64,000 nucleotides of DNA from G963667145 sp963667145 (GCA_963667145.1 OY762943.1:1364001-1428000); one strand, 5' to 3'; positions 29,681 to 38,769 are shown, numbered from the stretch's first letter. Made by a program: numbers and translations. The notes: generated by a model not told the origin, from the sequence alone.

Positions 29681-29985
29681 TGTACGGATTGCGAAATAAG
29701 GATATAGAAAAGGTGAATAGTATTTTTGCAAATTATCCAAAAATTACTAAGGCGATTTTGTATGGTTCGCGTGCTATGGGAAATTATCAAAAAAGTTCTG
29801 ATATTGATATTAGTTTGGTTGGTGATGGATTGAGTTTGGACATCCTTTTGGAAATTGAAACAAAGCTTGATGATTTATTGTTGCCGTATGAGTTCGATGT
29901 GTCTATTTTTAGCAGAATAGAAAATCAAGATTTGGTTGGGCATATCAAAAGAGTTGGGGAAAAATTTTATGAAAAAAAGGAATAG
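29677..29985 (+). CDS. Minimal nucleotidyltransferase (MNT, HI0073 family)
   Basis: 102-residue nucleotidyltransferase of the polymerase-beta superfamily. It has the GSRAMGNYQKSSDIDISLVG motif (about 31-50) with the GS and the two catalytic Asp of D-I-D, and a third Asp in EFDVSIF (about 78-84). ATG overlaps the stop of the HEPN partner, so the two are co-translated. Probable function: antitoxin or modification partner of the HEPN protein. Confidence 0.85.
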   Translation: MMYGLRNKDIEKVNSIFANYPKITKAILYGSRAMGNYQKSSDIDISLVGDGLSLDILLEIETKLDDLLLPYEFDVSIFSRIENQDLVGHIKRVGEKFYEKKE

Positions 29986-30081
29986 AATTGGAAATCAGCA
30001 CGTAATAAATTTTGCATTTTTTTCAACTTACTTGCGTATTATAGTAATGCATTTTGATTGGCAAAATTGAAGGAGCAAATT

Positions 30082-30555
30082 GTGGCGATAAAATTCAGTT
30101 CGAGCGTGTTGATGGTGAAAGATTTAGATGTAATGAAAAAATTTTACCAAGATGTTTTGGGTCAGGAAGTCGAGGTTGATTTTGGAGGTTGCATCGGTTT
30201 CAAGTGCGGAATCGCTTTGTGGGAGTTGAATGAGAGTATGCCCATAGTTGCAAAGCTGGGCAGAACTTTTAGTGAGGCAGGGAATCAAAACTTGGAGATT
30301 TGTTTTGAGACTGAGAATTTTGATGAAGTTCTAAAAGGAATTGCCAAACACAATCCGAGATATTTGCATCGGGAAGAAGAGGAACCGTGGGGACAGAGGA
30401 CGATTAGGTTTTATGACCCTGAAGGCAACTTGATGGAAGTAGGTGAAAGTGTCCCGTGCTTTGTGAAGAGGTTTTATGCTTCGGGAATGAGTTTGGAAGA
30501 AGTGTCCGAAAGAACTTCGGTTCCAATTGAGTTTGTGAGAAATATTTGTCTTTAA
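30082..30555 (+). CDS. VOC (glyoxalase/dioxygenase fold) protein with C-terminal helix extension
   Basis: 157-residue vicinal-oxygen-chelate protein. The N-terminal module SSVLMVKDLDVMKKFYQDVLG and the later RFYDPEGNLMEVGE strand are typical. A C-terminal tail with a helix-turn-helix-like segment (SGMSLEEVSERTSVPIEFVRN, about 133-153) is common in one subgroup. GTG 30082 has AAGGAG six bases upstream, which decides it over a TTG at 30058. Substrate unknown. Confidence 0.8.
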   Translation: MAIKFSSSVLMVKDLDVMKKFYQDVLGQEVEVDFGGCIGFKCGIALWELNESMPIVAKLGRTFSEAGNQNLEICFETENFDEVLKGIAKHNPRYLHREEEEPWGQRTIRFYDPEGNLMEVGESVPCFVKRFYASGMSLEEVSERTSVPIEFVRNICL

Positions 30556-30575
30556 CTTATTGGTAACTGAAGAAA

Positions 30576-31295
30576 ATGAACGAGAAAATTTTGCGATTGA
30601 AGAAGATGATAGCTGATACCGACAACATCGTATTTTTTGGTGGAGCAGGAGTTTCCACTGAGAGCGGAATACCCGATTTTCGTAGTCCTGATGGCTTGTA
30701 TAAGCAGAAATATAAGCACTCGCCTGAGTACATGCTCAGTCACACTTTTTTTGAGAAAGAGCCGAAAGAGTTTTTTATTTTCTACAAAGACAAAGTTTTA
30801 TCTCTGGAAGCTAAGCCTAACGCAGCTCACTTGGCATTGGCGGAGCTGGAAAAACTGGGGAAACTGAGGGCTGTAGTTACGCAGAACATTGATGGTCTTC
30901 ATCAAGCGGCTGGTAGCAAGGTGGTTTACGAATTGCACGGTTCGGTCTTGCGGAACTATTGTGAAAAATGTGGCAAGTTTTTTCCTGTGAAAGCTGTAGC
31001 CGATAGCGATGGTGTGCCTACATGCGAATGTGGTGGCATCATCAAGCCTGATGTGGTGCTGTACGAAGAAGGATTAGACGAAAGTGTCATCAAAAATTCT
31101 GTGGAAGCCATAGCGAACGCCGACATGCTGATTATCGGTGGAACGTCCTTGGTGGTCTATCCCGCAGCAGGTTTGGTGCAGTACTATCGAGGGAACAAAC
31201 TGGTGCTAATCAACAAAGGCGAAACGCAAATCGATTCTCAAGCTAATTTGGTCATCAATTCCAAAATCGGTGAAGTCTTCACAAATATCGTATAA
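30576..31295 (+). CDS. Sirtuin, NAD-dependent protein deacylase
   Basis: 239-residue Sir2 enzyme removing acyl groups from lysines with NAD. GAGVSTESGIPDFRS (23-37), TQNIDGLH (about 104-111), catalytic His in ELHGS (about 120) and zinc-binding Cys in CEKC and CECGG are all present. Length is that of a minimal bacterial sirtuin. The ribosome site is weak. Its stop codon directly abuts the stop of the convergent guaA, with no base between them. Confidence 0.95.
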   Translation: MNEKILRLKKMIADTDNIVFFGGAGVSTESGIPDFRSPDGLYKQKYKHSPEYMLSHTFFEKEPKEFFIFYKDKVLSLEAKPNAAHLALAELEKLGKLRAVVTQNIDGLHQAAGSKVVYELHGSVLRNYCEKCGKFFPVKAVADSDGVPTCECGGIIKPDVVLYEEGLDESVIKNSVEAIANADMLIIGGTSLVVYPAAGLVQYYRGNKLVLINKGETQIDSQANLVINSKIGEVFTNIV

Positions 31296-32831
31296 CTATT
31301 CCCATTCGATAGTTGACGGAGGTTTGCTCGTGATGTCATAGACAACGCGGTTGATTTTATCGATTTCGTTGACTATGCGGGAAGAAATCTTTTCCAAAAT
31401 CGGATAAGGAATCTGTGCCGCTTGACTGGTCATTCCGTCGCTACTGGTCACCGCTCTGATGGCGATTGTGTGGCAGTAAGTCCGTTGGTCTCCCATCACA
31501 CCTACGCTTTTGATATTTGGTAGCACTGTGAAATATTGCCAGATGTCTCTGTCCAAACCTGCGATTTTTATCTCTTCGCGGAGGATAGCGTCCGATTTTT
31601 GTACGAGCAAGATTTTTTCTTCGGTAATCTCACCTAAAATTCTGATGCTGAGTCCAGGCCCTGGAAAAGGTTGTCTCCACACGACTTCTTCGGGAAGTCC
31701 CAATTCCAATCCTACTTGACGCACTTCGTCTTTGAAGAGTTCACGCAACGGCTCAATGAGTTGAAATTGCACGTCTTCTGGCAGTCCGCCTACGTTGTGG
31801 TGACTTTTGATGACGGAAGCAGTTTCTGTGCCACTTTCGATGACGTCGGGATAAACAGTTCCTTGCACCAAAAAGTCGATTTTGCCCAGTTTAGAGGCTT
31901 CTTCCTCAAAAACTCTGATGAACTCTTCCCCGATGATTTTTCGCTTTTGCTCGGGGTCGATAATCCCTTGCAATTTACTCAGAAAGCGTTCTTTCGCATT
32001 CACGCAGATTAGGTTCAGATGAAACTTTTTTTCGAATAATTCTTTTATCTCTTGTGCTTCGTTTTGGCGTAATAGTCCGTGGTCAACGAAGATGCAGGTC
32101 AGGTTGTCTTTGCACGCTTGGTGCACCAACACAGCCGCTACGGACGAATCAACACCACCAGAGAGGGCACAGAAAATTTTTTTGTCTTGCACAGTTTTTT
32201 TCACTTGTTCAATGGCGGTATGTGTGAAGTTGCTCATATTCCAGTCGCCAGTCAAGTTGCAAACCTCATAAAGAAAATTTTTGATAATTTGGCTTCCCAT
32301 TTGAGTGTGTTCCACTTCGGGATGAAATTGCACTGCGTAAATTTTCTTTTCGCTATTTTGCAATGCAGCCACAGGACAATGCTTGGTGGAAGCAGTTACT
32401 TGGAAATCTTTGGGAGTAGATTCGATGAAATCAGTGTGGCTCATCCAAACGGTTAGAGGATTTGGCAAATCTTTGAAAAGAGAATTTTCAGGGTCGTGAT
32501 TTAGCTCTATTTTGCCATATTCTCGTTGGTTAGCTTGCGTTACTGTTCCTCCGAAGTAGTGGGCTATTAGCTGTCCACCGTAGCAAATCCCCAAGATGGG
32601 AATGCCCAATTCGAAGATTTTTTTGTCAATTTGCGGGGCTTTATCTTCATAAACACTGGAAGGTCCTCCAGTGAAAATAAGCCCTTTTGGCTCAAAAGAT
32701 AAAATCTTTTCCAGTGGTGTAGTGTATGGCAAAATTTGACAGTAAACGTTTGCTTCTCTTACTCTTCTGGCGATGAGTTGTTTGTATTGACCACCAAAAT
32801 CTATGATGATTATTGTTTCGGTTTGTTTCAT
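31296..32831 (-). CDS. guaA: GMP synthase (glutamine-hydrolysing)
   Basis: 511-residue enzyme converting XMP to GMP. The glutaminase domain (1-~195) has Cys83 in GICYGGQ and the HPEVEHT motif; the ATP-pyrophosphatase domain starts with the P-loop SGGVDSS (about 223-229) and DHGLLR; the C-terminal dimerisation domain ends PPSTIEWE as usual. It is divergent from the nucleoside-type ABC importer, a sensible neighbour for purine metabolism. No purine riboswitch was recognised upstream. Confidence 0.98.
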   Translation of the reverse strand: MKQTETIIIIDFGGQYKQLIARRVREANVYCQILPYTTPLEKILSFEPKGLIFTGGPSSVYEDKAPQIDKKIFELGIPILGICYGGQLIAHYFGGTVTQANQREYGKIELNHDPENSLFKDLPNPLTVWMSHTDFIESTPKDFQVTASTKHCPVAALQNSEKKIYAVQFHPEVEHTQMGSQIIKNFLYEVCNLTGDWNMSNFTHTAIEQVKKTVQDKKIFCALSGGVDSSVAAVLVHQACKDNLTCIFVDHGLLRQNEAQEIKELFEKKFHLNLICVNAKERFLSKLQGIIDPEQKRKIIGEEFIRVFEEEASKLGKIDFLVQGTVYPDVIESGTETASVIKSHHNVGGLPEDVQFQLIEPLRELFKDEVRQVGLELGLPEEVVWRQPFPGPGLSIRILGEITEEKILLVQKSDAILREEIKIAGLDRDIWQYFTVLPNIKSVGVMGDQRTYCHTIAIRAVTSSDGMTSQAAQIPYPILEKISSRIVNEIDKINRVVYDITSKPPSTIEWE

Positions 32832-33021
32832 TTTTGATATTACCTCTTCGGGATTTGATTCCGCAACCTATAAATTGGATTATGTGTTGTTGTCAAACTT
32901 TATAAAATTTGGAAGTAGCAAAATAGGTTGGCATTTACAAAACAAATATTGTCTTGACAGTGGAATTCTCAAAAGCAAATTACGTTTTGTTTAAAAGTTT
33001 TGTTATTTTAAAGGGAAGTTT

Positions 33022-34536
33022 ATGGAAGCAGTTATAGAAATGCGAAATGTTTCTAAGTACTTTGCTAAGGTGGTTGCAAATTACAAGGTTGATCTTGAAT
33101 TACACAAGGGTGAAATTTTGGCTTTGCTGGGCGAAAATGGAGCAGGTAAAAGTACGATTATGAAAGTTCTCTTCGGATTATATAGTCAGGAAGAGGGGCA
33201 GATTTTCATTCATGGCAAAGAGACCAAGATTGGCTCTCCCAAGGATGCAATGAAACATGGAATTGCAATGATTCAACAACATTTTTCGTTGGTGGATTCT
33301 CATACCGTTACCGAGAATATTATTTTGGGTCAAGTTTCAGGAAAAATTGATTTGAAGAGCTATTCTCAAAAAGTGCAAGAATTAATTGATAAGTATGGAT
33401 TTAAGTTAAATCCTAATGCTTTGATTAGAGATTTAGCTGTGGGCGACCGCCAAAAAGTGGAAATCTTAAAAGCGTTGTATCAAAAAGCGGAAATTTTGAT
33501 AATGGATGAGCCTTCTGCAGTTCTTACACCTCAAGAAATAACGACCCTCATCAAGTTTATAAAAGACTATGTAAAAGATGGAAATTCTGTGGTTTTTATT
33601 TCTCATAAACTTAATGAGGTGATGGAAGTTTCTGACAATATTGTGATTATGAGAGCTGGCAGAGTAGTTGACAAAGTTGTTAAGACCAAGACGAATCAAA
33701 AAGAATTGGCGAAACTGATGGTAGGTAGAGAGCTTGATTTGGCTCCACAACGAACGGAAAATTATGTGCAAGAAAGTCAGTCTGTATTAGAAGTTTCAGG
33801 AGTTTCCAGTGTCGATAGAGAGGGAAGAAATGTGCTAGAAGATGTTAGTTTTCAGGTACATAGTGGAGAAATCTTTGGAATAGCAGGAGTTAGTGGTAAT
33901 GGTCAGCAGGAGCTTTGTGAAGCTATTTATGGTATTCGCTCGATTTGTTCGGGAGATATTAAGGTTTGCGGTCAAGATTTGAGAGATATGTCTGTTTATC
34001 AAAGAATTCATTTCGGATTGGGATATGTTCCGTCAAATCGCCATCGAGATGCCATGGTACCCAGTATGTCTATACAGGAAAATATGTTTTTGAAAGCTAG
34101 TTTTGAGCAAAAATGGCAGAAACATGGTTTAATTGCTCAGAAGACACTTAAAGAGTATTCTGAAGGTAGAGTTAAAGAATTTAATGTTGTTACTCCGGAT
34201 GTAGACACTTCGTTGCAAAATTTGTCGGGAGGTAATCAGCAAAAGGTTATTTTGGCACGCGAGGTTGATAATGGGCAGAAGTTGATTATTCTTGATCAGC
34301 CGACGAGAGGATTGGACTTGGGAGCTATTAATCAGGTTCACAATTTTGTGATACAAGAAGCCAAATTGGGGAAGGCGGTACTTTTGATTTCTACGGAACT
34401 TTCGGAAGTTTTTGGGTTGTGTGATAGAGTTGGTGTTATTTATGAGGGCAAAATTCAGGGGATTTATAATACAAGTGAGCTTACTTCCGAAAAAATCGGC
34501 TTGATGATGGCGGGTGGAGGGATGGATGAAAACTAA
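33022..34536 (+). CDS. BMP-family nucleoside importer, ATP-binding subunit
   Basis: 504-residue ABC ATPase with two cassettes, as in the simple-sugar/nucleoside (YufO/NupA) class. Cassette 1: Walker A GENGAGKST (about 36-44), the signature region LAVGDRQKVEI (in place of LSGGQ) and Walker B LIMDEPSA. Cassette 2: GVSGNGQQE in place of a true Walker A, signature NLSGGNQQK, and LIILDQPTRGLD. The degenerate second P-loop is normal for this family. First of four genes; overlaps the next by 11 bases. Confidence 0.93.
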   Translation: MEAVIEMRNVSKYFAKVVANYKVDLELHKGEILALLGENGAGKSTIMKVLFGLYSQEEGQIFIHGKETKIGSPKDAMKHGIAMIQQHFSLVDSHTVTENIILGQVSGKIDLKSYSQKVQELIDKYGFKLNPNALIRDLAVGDRQKVEILKALYQKAEILIMDEPSAVLTPQEITTLIKFIKDYVKDGNSVVFISHKLNEVMEVSDNIVIMRAGRVVDKVVKTKTNQKELAKLMVGRELDLAPQRTENYVQESQSVLEVSGVSSVDREGRNVLEDVSFQVHSGEIFGIAGVSGNGQQELCEAIYGIRSICSGDIKVCGQDLRDMSVYQRIHFGLGYVPSNRHRDAMVPSMSIQENMFLKASFEQKWQKHGLIAQKTLKEYSEGRVKEFNVVTPDVDTSLQNLSGGNQQKVILAREVDNGQKLIILDQPTRGLDLGAINQVHNFVIQEAKLGKAVLLISTELSEVFGLCDRVGVIYEGKIQGIYNTSELTSEKIGLMMAGGGMDEN

Positions 34537-35602
34537 AAAATTTTTGGATTTTGATACCAGAGATATGATTTTGACCAATTTGGGAGCAATTTTAATTGGA
34601 ATTGTTTGTAGTGGCTTGTTACTTCTATTTCTGAAAATTAATCCCATTCATGCTTTTTTTGTTTCCACGGTTTCGGTTTTTACCGATAGTTATATATTAG
34701 CAGAAATTTTTGTGAAATCCACACCTTTAATTTTGACTGGTTTAGCTTTTGCTTTTACCTACAAGGCTAATTTGTTTAATATTGGAGCTCAAGGGCAATT
34801 TTATTCGGGAGTTATGATTTCCGTGGCGGTTTCTTTGTGGTTAGGAGACGCTTTGGGAACATTTTTCGGATTGGGAGTTGTTTTTGTTTTCTGTTCACTA
34901 ATGGGCTGTTTATACGGAGGATTAATAGGATTTTTCAAAGCTAAAAAGGGAGCTAACGAATTTTTGGTTAGTATGATGTCAACCTATGTGGCAGTAGCGG
35001 TGATGAATTATTTGTTGAGAGTTCATATGAGAGAGACACGAGGAGAATATCCGCAGACCGATGTCATTTGTGAAACAATTCGTTTGCCTTTGATTTGGAG
35101 CAATACGCGATTGCATTTTGGATTTTTGCTTGCTGTATTAATTGCGATTTTACTTTGGATTTTGTTATTCAAAACTCCTTTTGGATTCAGAGTACGTGCT
35201 GTTGGTAGCAATGCTCCTGCTGCAATACAGGCAGGAATTGATTCGGAAAAGATGACGATTTTCACCTTTGCTATTTCGGGAATGATGGGTGCTTTAGCAG
35301 GATTTGTTGTAGTTAATGGTGCACAGTTTATGGCAATACAAGGTTTTTATGCAGAGGTAGGAGCTTTGGGGATTGGCATTGCTATTTTGGCTAATGGAAA
35401 TCCTTTGGGAGTGATTTTTGCAGCGATTTTGTTTGGTGCTATCCAGGTTGTGGGAGGAGAAATGTCAATGATGGCTCGAACTCCCGAAAGCTTTACATAT
35501 CTAATGTTGGGTAGCGTCACTTTGTTTGTTATTATTGCTTATTATGTACGTAAGAGATTAAAACTTAGGCGTGAGAAACTCAAAATGGTGGAGGTAGTAT
35601 GA
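34526..35602 (+). CDS. BMP-family nucleoside importer permease 1
   Basis: 358-residue integral membrane permease of the YufP type with about nine hydrophobic segments. Family words: TGLAFAFTYKANLFNIGAQGQF (about 70-91), AVGSNAPAAIQAGID and NGAQFMAIQGFYAEVGALGIGIAILA. ATG 34526 follows GGAGGG and is preferred to the GTG at 34514. It overlaps the ATPase gene upstream and the second permease downstream (4 bases, ATGA). Confidence 0.92.
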   Translation: MKTKKFLDFDTRDMILTNLGAILIGIVCSGLLLLFLKINPIHAFFVSTVSVFTDSYILAEIFVKSTPLILTGLAFAFTYKANLFNIGAQGQFYSGVMISVAVSLWLGDALGTFFGLGVVFVFCSLMGCLYGGLIGFFKAKKGANEFLVSMMSTYVAVAVMNYLLRVHMRETRGEYPQTDVICETIRLPLIWSNTRLHFGFLLAVLIAILLWILLFKTPFGFRVRAVGSNAPAAIQAGIDSEKMTIFTFAISGMMGALAGFVVVNGAQFMAIQGFYAEVGALGIGIAILANGNPLGVIFAAILFGAIQVVGGEMSMMARTPESFTYLMLGSVTLFVIIAYYVRKRLKLRREKLKMVEVV

Positions 35603-36507
35603 TAGAGATATTTTCTACAGCTTTGATGATGAGTACTCCTCTGATGCTCGGTGGGATTGTTGAGGTTTTTTCTGAGAGAACTGGCATGATGAACACTTCA
35701 ATTGAGGGAGCTTTTTTGATGGGGGCATTTGGTGGATTTGTGGGAGCTTATCTCAGTGGCAGTCTGTTTGTTGGTTTTTTACTTGCTGCTCTCTGTGGCG
35801 TTTTTATCACCACTATTTATGCAGTTGTAACTGTCAGTTTTTCTCAGCATCAGGTAGTAACGGGAACTGCACTCAACATTTTTGCCGCTGGACTTTCAAG
35901 CTATTTTTTTAGGGTGATTTTCGGTGTACCGCTTATGCCTCTCAAGGTAGAACCTCTAAGAGCATTATCGATACCGCTACTGAGCAAAATTCCGTTTTTA
36001 GGTCCAATTTTATTTGAGCAAAATATTCTTACGTATGCAGTTTATTTTATTATCCCGCTGTCTTTTTTTGTTTTGTACAAAACTTCTTATGGATTAACGA
36101 TTCGTTCGACTGGAGAGAGTCCAGAGGCAGTGGATACCGCAGGAATAGATGTGAAGAAGGTGCGAATAACGATGTTGGTGATTTCCGGGATTTTTTGTGG
36201 AATTGGCGGTGCTTTTTATTCGCTTACGGTTTTGGGAATGTTTACTTCTACTATTGTCGGTGGTAGAGGTTGGATTGCTTTTGCTATCTGCTTTTTGGGG
36301 AATTGGAAACCTTATGGCGTAGTGTATGGAGCACTTGCTTTTGGTTTAGCGGAAGCTATAGGTATCCGCTTTATGGTGAGCCAAAATGTAATTATCCCTA
36401 ACGAAATTTTTATCGCTTTGCCGTATGTGTTGACCATATTGCTTACAATAACTAGAAAATCTTTTAGTGTACCCGCAAAGTTGGGTGTTTCTTATGAAAA
36501 AGAATAA
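35599..36507 (+). CDS. BMP-family nucleoside importer permease 2
   Basis: 302-residue YufQ-type permease. It starts MIEIFSTALMMSTPLMLGGIVEVFSERTGMMNTSIEGAFLMGAF, a segment typical of the family, and contains IRSTGESPEAVDTAGID and the YGVVYGALAFGLAEAIGIR end. Forms the membrane heterodimer with the preceding permease. It is followed after 24 bases by the binding protein. Confidence 0.92.
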   Translation: MIEIFSTALMMSTPLMLGGIVEVFSERTGMMNTSIEGAFLMGAFGGFVGAYLSGSLFVGFLLAALCGVFITTIYAVVTVSFSQHQVVTGTALNIFAAGLSSYFFRVIFGVPLMPLKVEPLRALSIPLLSKIPFLGPILFEQNILTYAVYFIIPLSFFVLYKTSYGLTIRSTGESPEAVDTAGIDVKKVRITMLVISGIFCGIGGAFYSLTVLGMFTSTIVGGRGWIAFAICFLGNWKPYGVVYGALAFGLAEAIGIRFMVSQNVIIPNEIFIALPYVLTILLTITRKSFSVPAKLGVSYEKE

Positions 36508-36531
36508 AATATCAAAATTAGGAGGAGACAA

Positions 36532-37521
36532 ATGAAAAGAAATTTGTTTAAATTGATTGTTCTGTTGATTATGGGGATGATGTTCTGCTCTTTGAGTGCC
36601 AAATCTCGCAAAATGGTGCTTATTTTGCCTGGACCGATTAATGACCAAAGTTGGAATGCAACCAACTATGCAGGTTTGTTGGCTGCCAATGAGCAATTGG
36701 GTGTGAACATAGAGTATGTTGAAAATGTGAAAGATGCTGATTTTGTATCTGTCTTCAGGAGATATGCTTCACGTGGTTATGAGTTGATTATGGGAGCTGG
36801 TAGTCAATTTGATGTAGCTGCCAACACAGTGGCAAAAGATTTTCCCAAAACCACTTTTGTGATGGTTAATGGGTCTATGTCCAATCATCCCAATGTTGCT
36901 CCCATTTTTCCAAAAGAGTATGAGGCCAGTTATTTGGCAGGAATAATTGCTGGTGAACTTAGTGAAAACGGTAAATTTGGTACAATTTCTGGCTCGATTA
37001 ATGCACCCATGAATGACCTTTTGGACGTTTATGAAAAAGTGGCTGTAGAGGGTGCTAAGAAACGTGGCATCAAAGGGTCCAAAGCTTTCAGAGCAAATGC
37101 CGACAGCTGGAGCGATGTTAACAAGGGTAAGCAAATGGCAAAGTCGATGATTTCCAGTAACGATGTAGATGTTATGTTTGTTTATGCAAATCAAGTTGGG
37201 CTGGGATCTATTACCGCTTGTCAAGAAGCTGATCCACCAGTTAGTTTTGTGGGATTTTCCAGCAATCAAAATGGTATTTCGCCTGTGGTAAAAGCCTCTA
37301 TTCTTTTTGATTTTAAAAATTTCTATGTTTGGGCTGTAGGGAAATATCTTAAAGGTGACTTACCTGGCAATACAGTGCATAAAGCAGGTATTAAAGAAAA
37401 TATTTTCATTCCTGTTTATGATGATGGTGTTAGCAAAAATATAAAGAAAAAGGTAAGTGCTGGAATTAATAAGGTTAAAAAAGGCAAAATAGATTTAACC
37501 AAATATTTTTTCACAAATTAA
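36532..37521 (+). CDS. BMP-family nucleoside-binding protein
   Basis: 329-residue secreted binding protein of the Bmp/Med family (PF02608). After a signal peptide ending about LSAKS, it has VLILPGPINDQSWNATNYAGL, FPKTTFVMVNGS, the YEASYLAGIIAGELS motif and DVMFVYANQVGLGS. There is no clean lipobox (MFC only), so it may be a soluble periplasmic protein. GGAGGAGAC precedes the ATG. By family it binds purine/pyrimidine nucleosides. An intrinsic terminator follows. Confidence 0.92.
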   Translation: MKRNLFKLIVLLIMGMMFCSLSAKSRKMVLILPGPINDQSWNATNYAGLLAANEQLGVNIEYVENVKDADFVSVFRRYASRGYELIMGAGSQFDVAANTVAKDFPKTTFVMVNGSMSNHPNVAPIFPKEYEASYLAGIIAGELSENGKFGTISGSINAPMNDLLDVYEKVAVEGAKKRGIKGSKAFRANADSWSDVNKGKQMAKSMISSNDVDVMFVYANQVGLGSITACQEADPPVSFVGFSSNQNGISPVVKASILFDFKNFYVWAVGKYLKGDLPGNTVHKAGIKENIFIPVYDDGVSKNIKKKVSAGINKVKKGKIDLTKYFFTN

Positions 37522-37537
37522 AGAGCTATACCGTTCT

Positions 37538-37568
37538 AAAAGGCTACTAAGTTTTAGTAGCCTTTTTT
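37538..37568 (+). terminator. Intrinsic terminator of the BMP importer operon
   Basis: AAAAGGCTACTAA pairs with TTAGTAGCCTTTT around a short loop and is followed by T residues. It separates the importer from the agmatine operon. Confidence 0.9.
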
Positions 37569-37598
37569 TATAGGAAAAAGAGGACAATTTGTAGCATA

Positions 37599-37615
37599 AT
37601 GTCTATTTTAGACAT
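37599..37615. promoter_or_regulatory. Palindromic operator candidate ATGTCTA-TTT-TAGACAT
   Basis: A perfect 17-base inverted repeat lies just upstream of the agmatine operon promoter. Related half-sites follow (AATAGACA near 37627 and AAGACAT near 37651). It is a plausible binding site for the operon's regulator, perhaps the Lrp-type protein encoded downstream, but this is inference. Confidence 0.5.
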
Positions 37616-37643
37616 AACCAATTCCGAAATAGACAGATAGTTG

Positions 37644-37672
37644 TTGACAAAAGACATAGGCATGTATTTTAT
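37644..37672 (+). promoter_or_regulatory. Promoter candidate of the agmatine operon
   Basis: TTGACA (37644-37649), a 17-base spacer and TTTTAT (37667-37672), about 30 bases before the first start codon. A second TTGACA lies at 37673-37678 but has no matching -10. Confidence 0.5.
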
Positions 37673-37704
37673 TTGACATAATAAAAATTTAGAGGAGATT
37701 ATTT

Positions 37705-38751
37705 ATGAGATTACCTTCTTCCAGTGTTACGGATTTGAACAAAAAGAATCTAACACACATGATAACAATGAACGATTTTAGTCGTGCTGAAATCGATGAC
37801 ATGCTTGAATTGATGAAGCTTTTAAAAGATGCTAGAAGAGATCAGGCTGTGCCCCAATTATTCAAAAATAAATCTTTGGCTATGATTTTTGAGGCTGGTT
37901 CCACCAGAACTAGAGTCTCTTTTGAGGTTGCCGCAGAACTTCTGGGAGGACATGCTTTATTTTTATCACCCAAAGATATTCACTTGGGTGGCAAGGAATC
38001 GATAGAAGACACTACCAGAGTGTTATCAAGAATGTGTGACATTATTATGGCTCGTACAAATAGTGGAGAGACGACTAAGGCTTTGCAAAAATATGCGACA
38101 GTCCCTGTGATTAACGGGTTGGATTGTGTGTATCATCCGACGCAAATGTTGGCGGATATTTTCACTATTCGGGAACATTTACCGAAAGGTATGAAATTGT
38201 CGGATGTTACTTTAGCATTTATGGGAGACGCTACAGATGTTTGCAGGTCCTTGCTTCTAACATGCACTAAGTATGGCATGAATTTTAAGCAGATAGGTCC
38301 TAAGAAGTATTTTTTAGAAGATGAGTGGTTAAAATTGGCGGATAATAATTGTGCTGAAACAGGAGCATCTTATGAAATAACAGAGGATGTAGACAAAGTT
38401 TCGGAATGCAATGTTATTTATGGTGACAGTTTTTATTGGTCTACTCAATTAGATGAAAAGGAAGAAAGGTTGGCTGCTTTTATGCCAGATTATGTTATTA
38501 CAGATGAGTTGATGAAAAAGACTGCTCCAGGGGCACTTCTCTTGCATTGCCTGCCAGCTAATGATAAGGAAGAAATTACTCGAGAGGCTTTGGAAGGACC
38601 GTATTGTGTGGCTTTTGATGAAGCGGAAAATCGACTTACGGCTCAGATGGCAATTTTGGTTTATTTTACGCATAAATTTGATAAACATCCATCCCAGGAG
38701 ACTATAAAAAAGCACGAGAATAGAATTTCAGAATTTTTGGAAAAAATTTAG
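37705..38751 (+). CDS. ptcA: Putrescine carbamoyltransferase
   Basis: 348-residue transcarbamylase that phosphorolyses carbamoylputrescine to putrescine and carbamoyl phosphate. It has the carbamoyl-phosphate loop STRTR (66-70), HPTQMLAD (about 143-150) and the HCLPAN motif. Ornithine carbamoyltransferase is the close alternative; putrescine specificity is inferred from the neighbouring agmatine deiminase and antiporter and the family-like YWSTQLDEKEERLAAFMPDYVI region. GGAG precedes the ATG. No carbamate kinase gene accompanies it. Confidence 0.85.
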   Translation: MRLPSSSVTDLNKKNLTHMITMNDFSRAEIDDMLELMKLLKDARRDQAVPQLFKNKSLAMIFEAGSTRTRVSFEVAAELLGGHALFLSPKDIHLGGKESIEDTTRVLSRMCDIIMARTNSGETTKALQKYATVPVINGLDCVYHPTQMLADIFTIREHLPKGMKLSDVTLAFMGDATDVCRSLLLTCTKYGMNFKQIGPKKYFLEDEWLKLADNNCAETGASYEITEDVDKVSECNVIYGDSFYWSTQLDEKEERLAAFMPDYVITDELMKKTAPGALLLHCLPANDKEEITREALEGPYCVAFDEAENRLTAQMAILVYFTHKFDKHPSQETIKKHENRISEFLEKI

Positions 38752-38769
38752 AATAAATTTGGAGGAATT

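Noticed and set aside
32832..33021. Purine riboswitch between guaA and the BMP importer
   Set aside because: None of the conserved purine-aptamer core words were seen on either strand.
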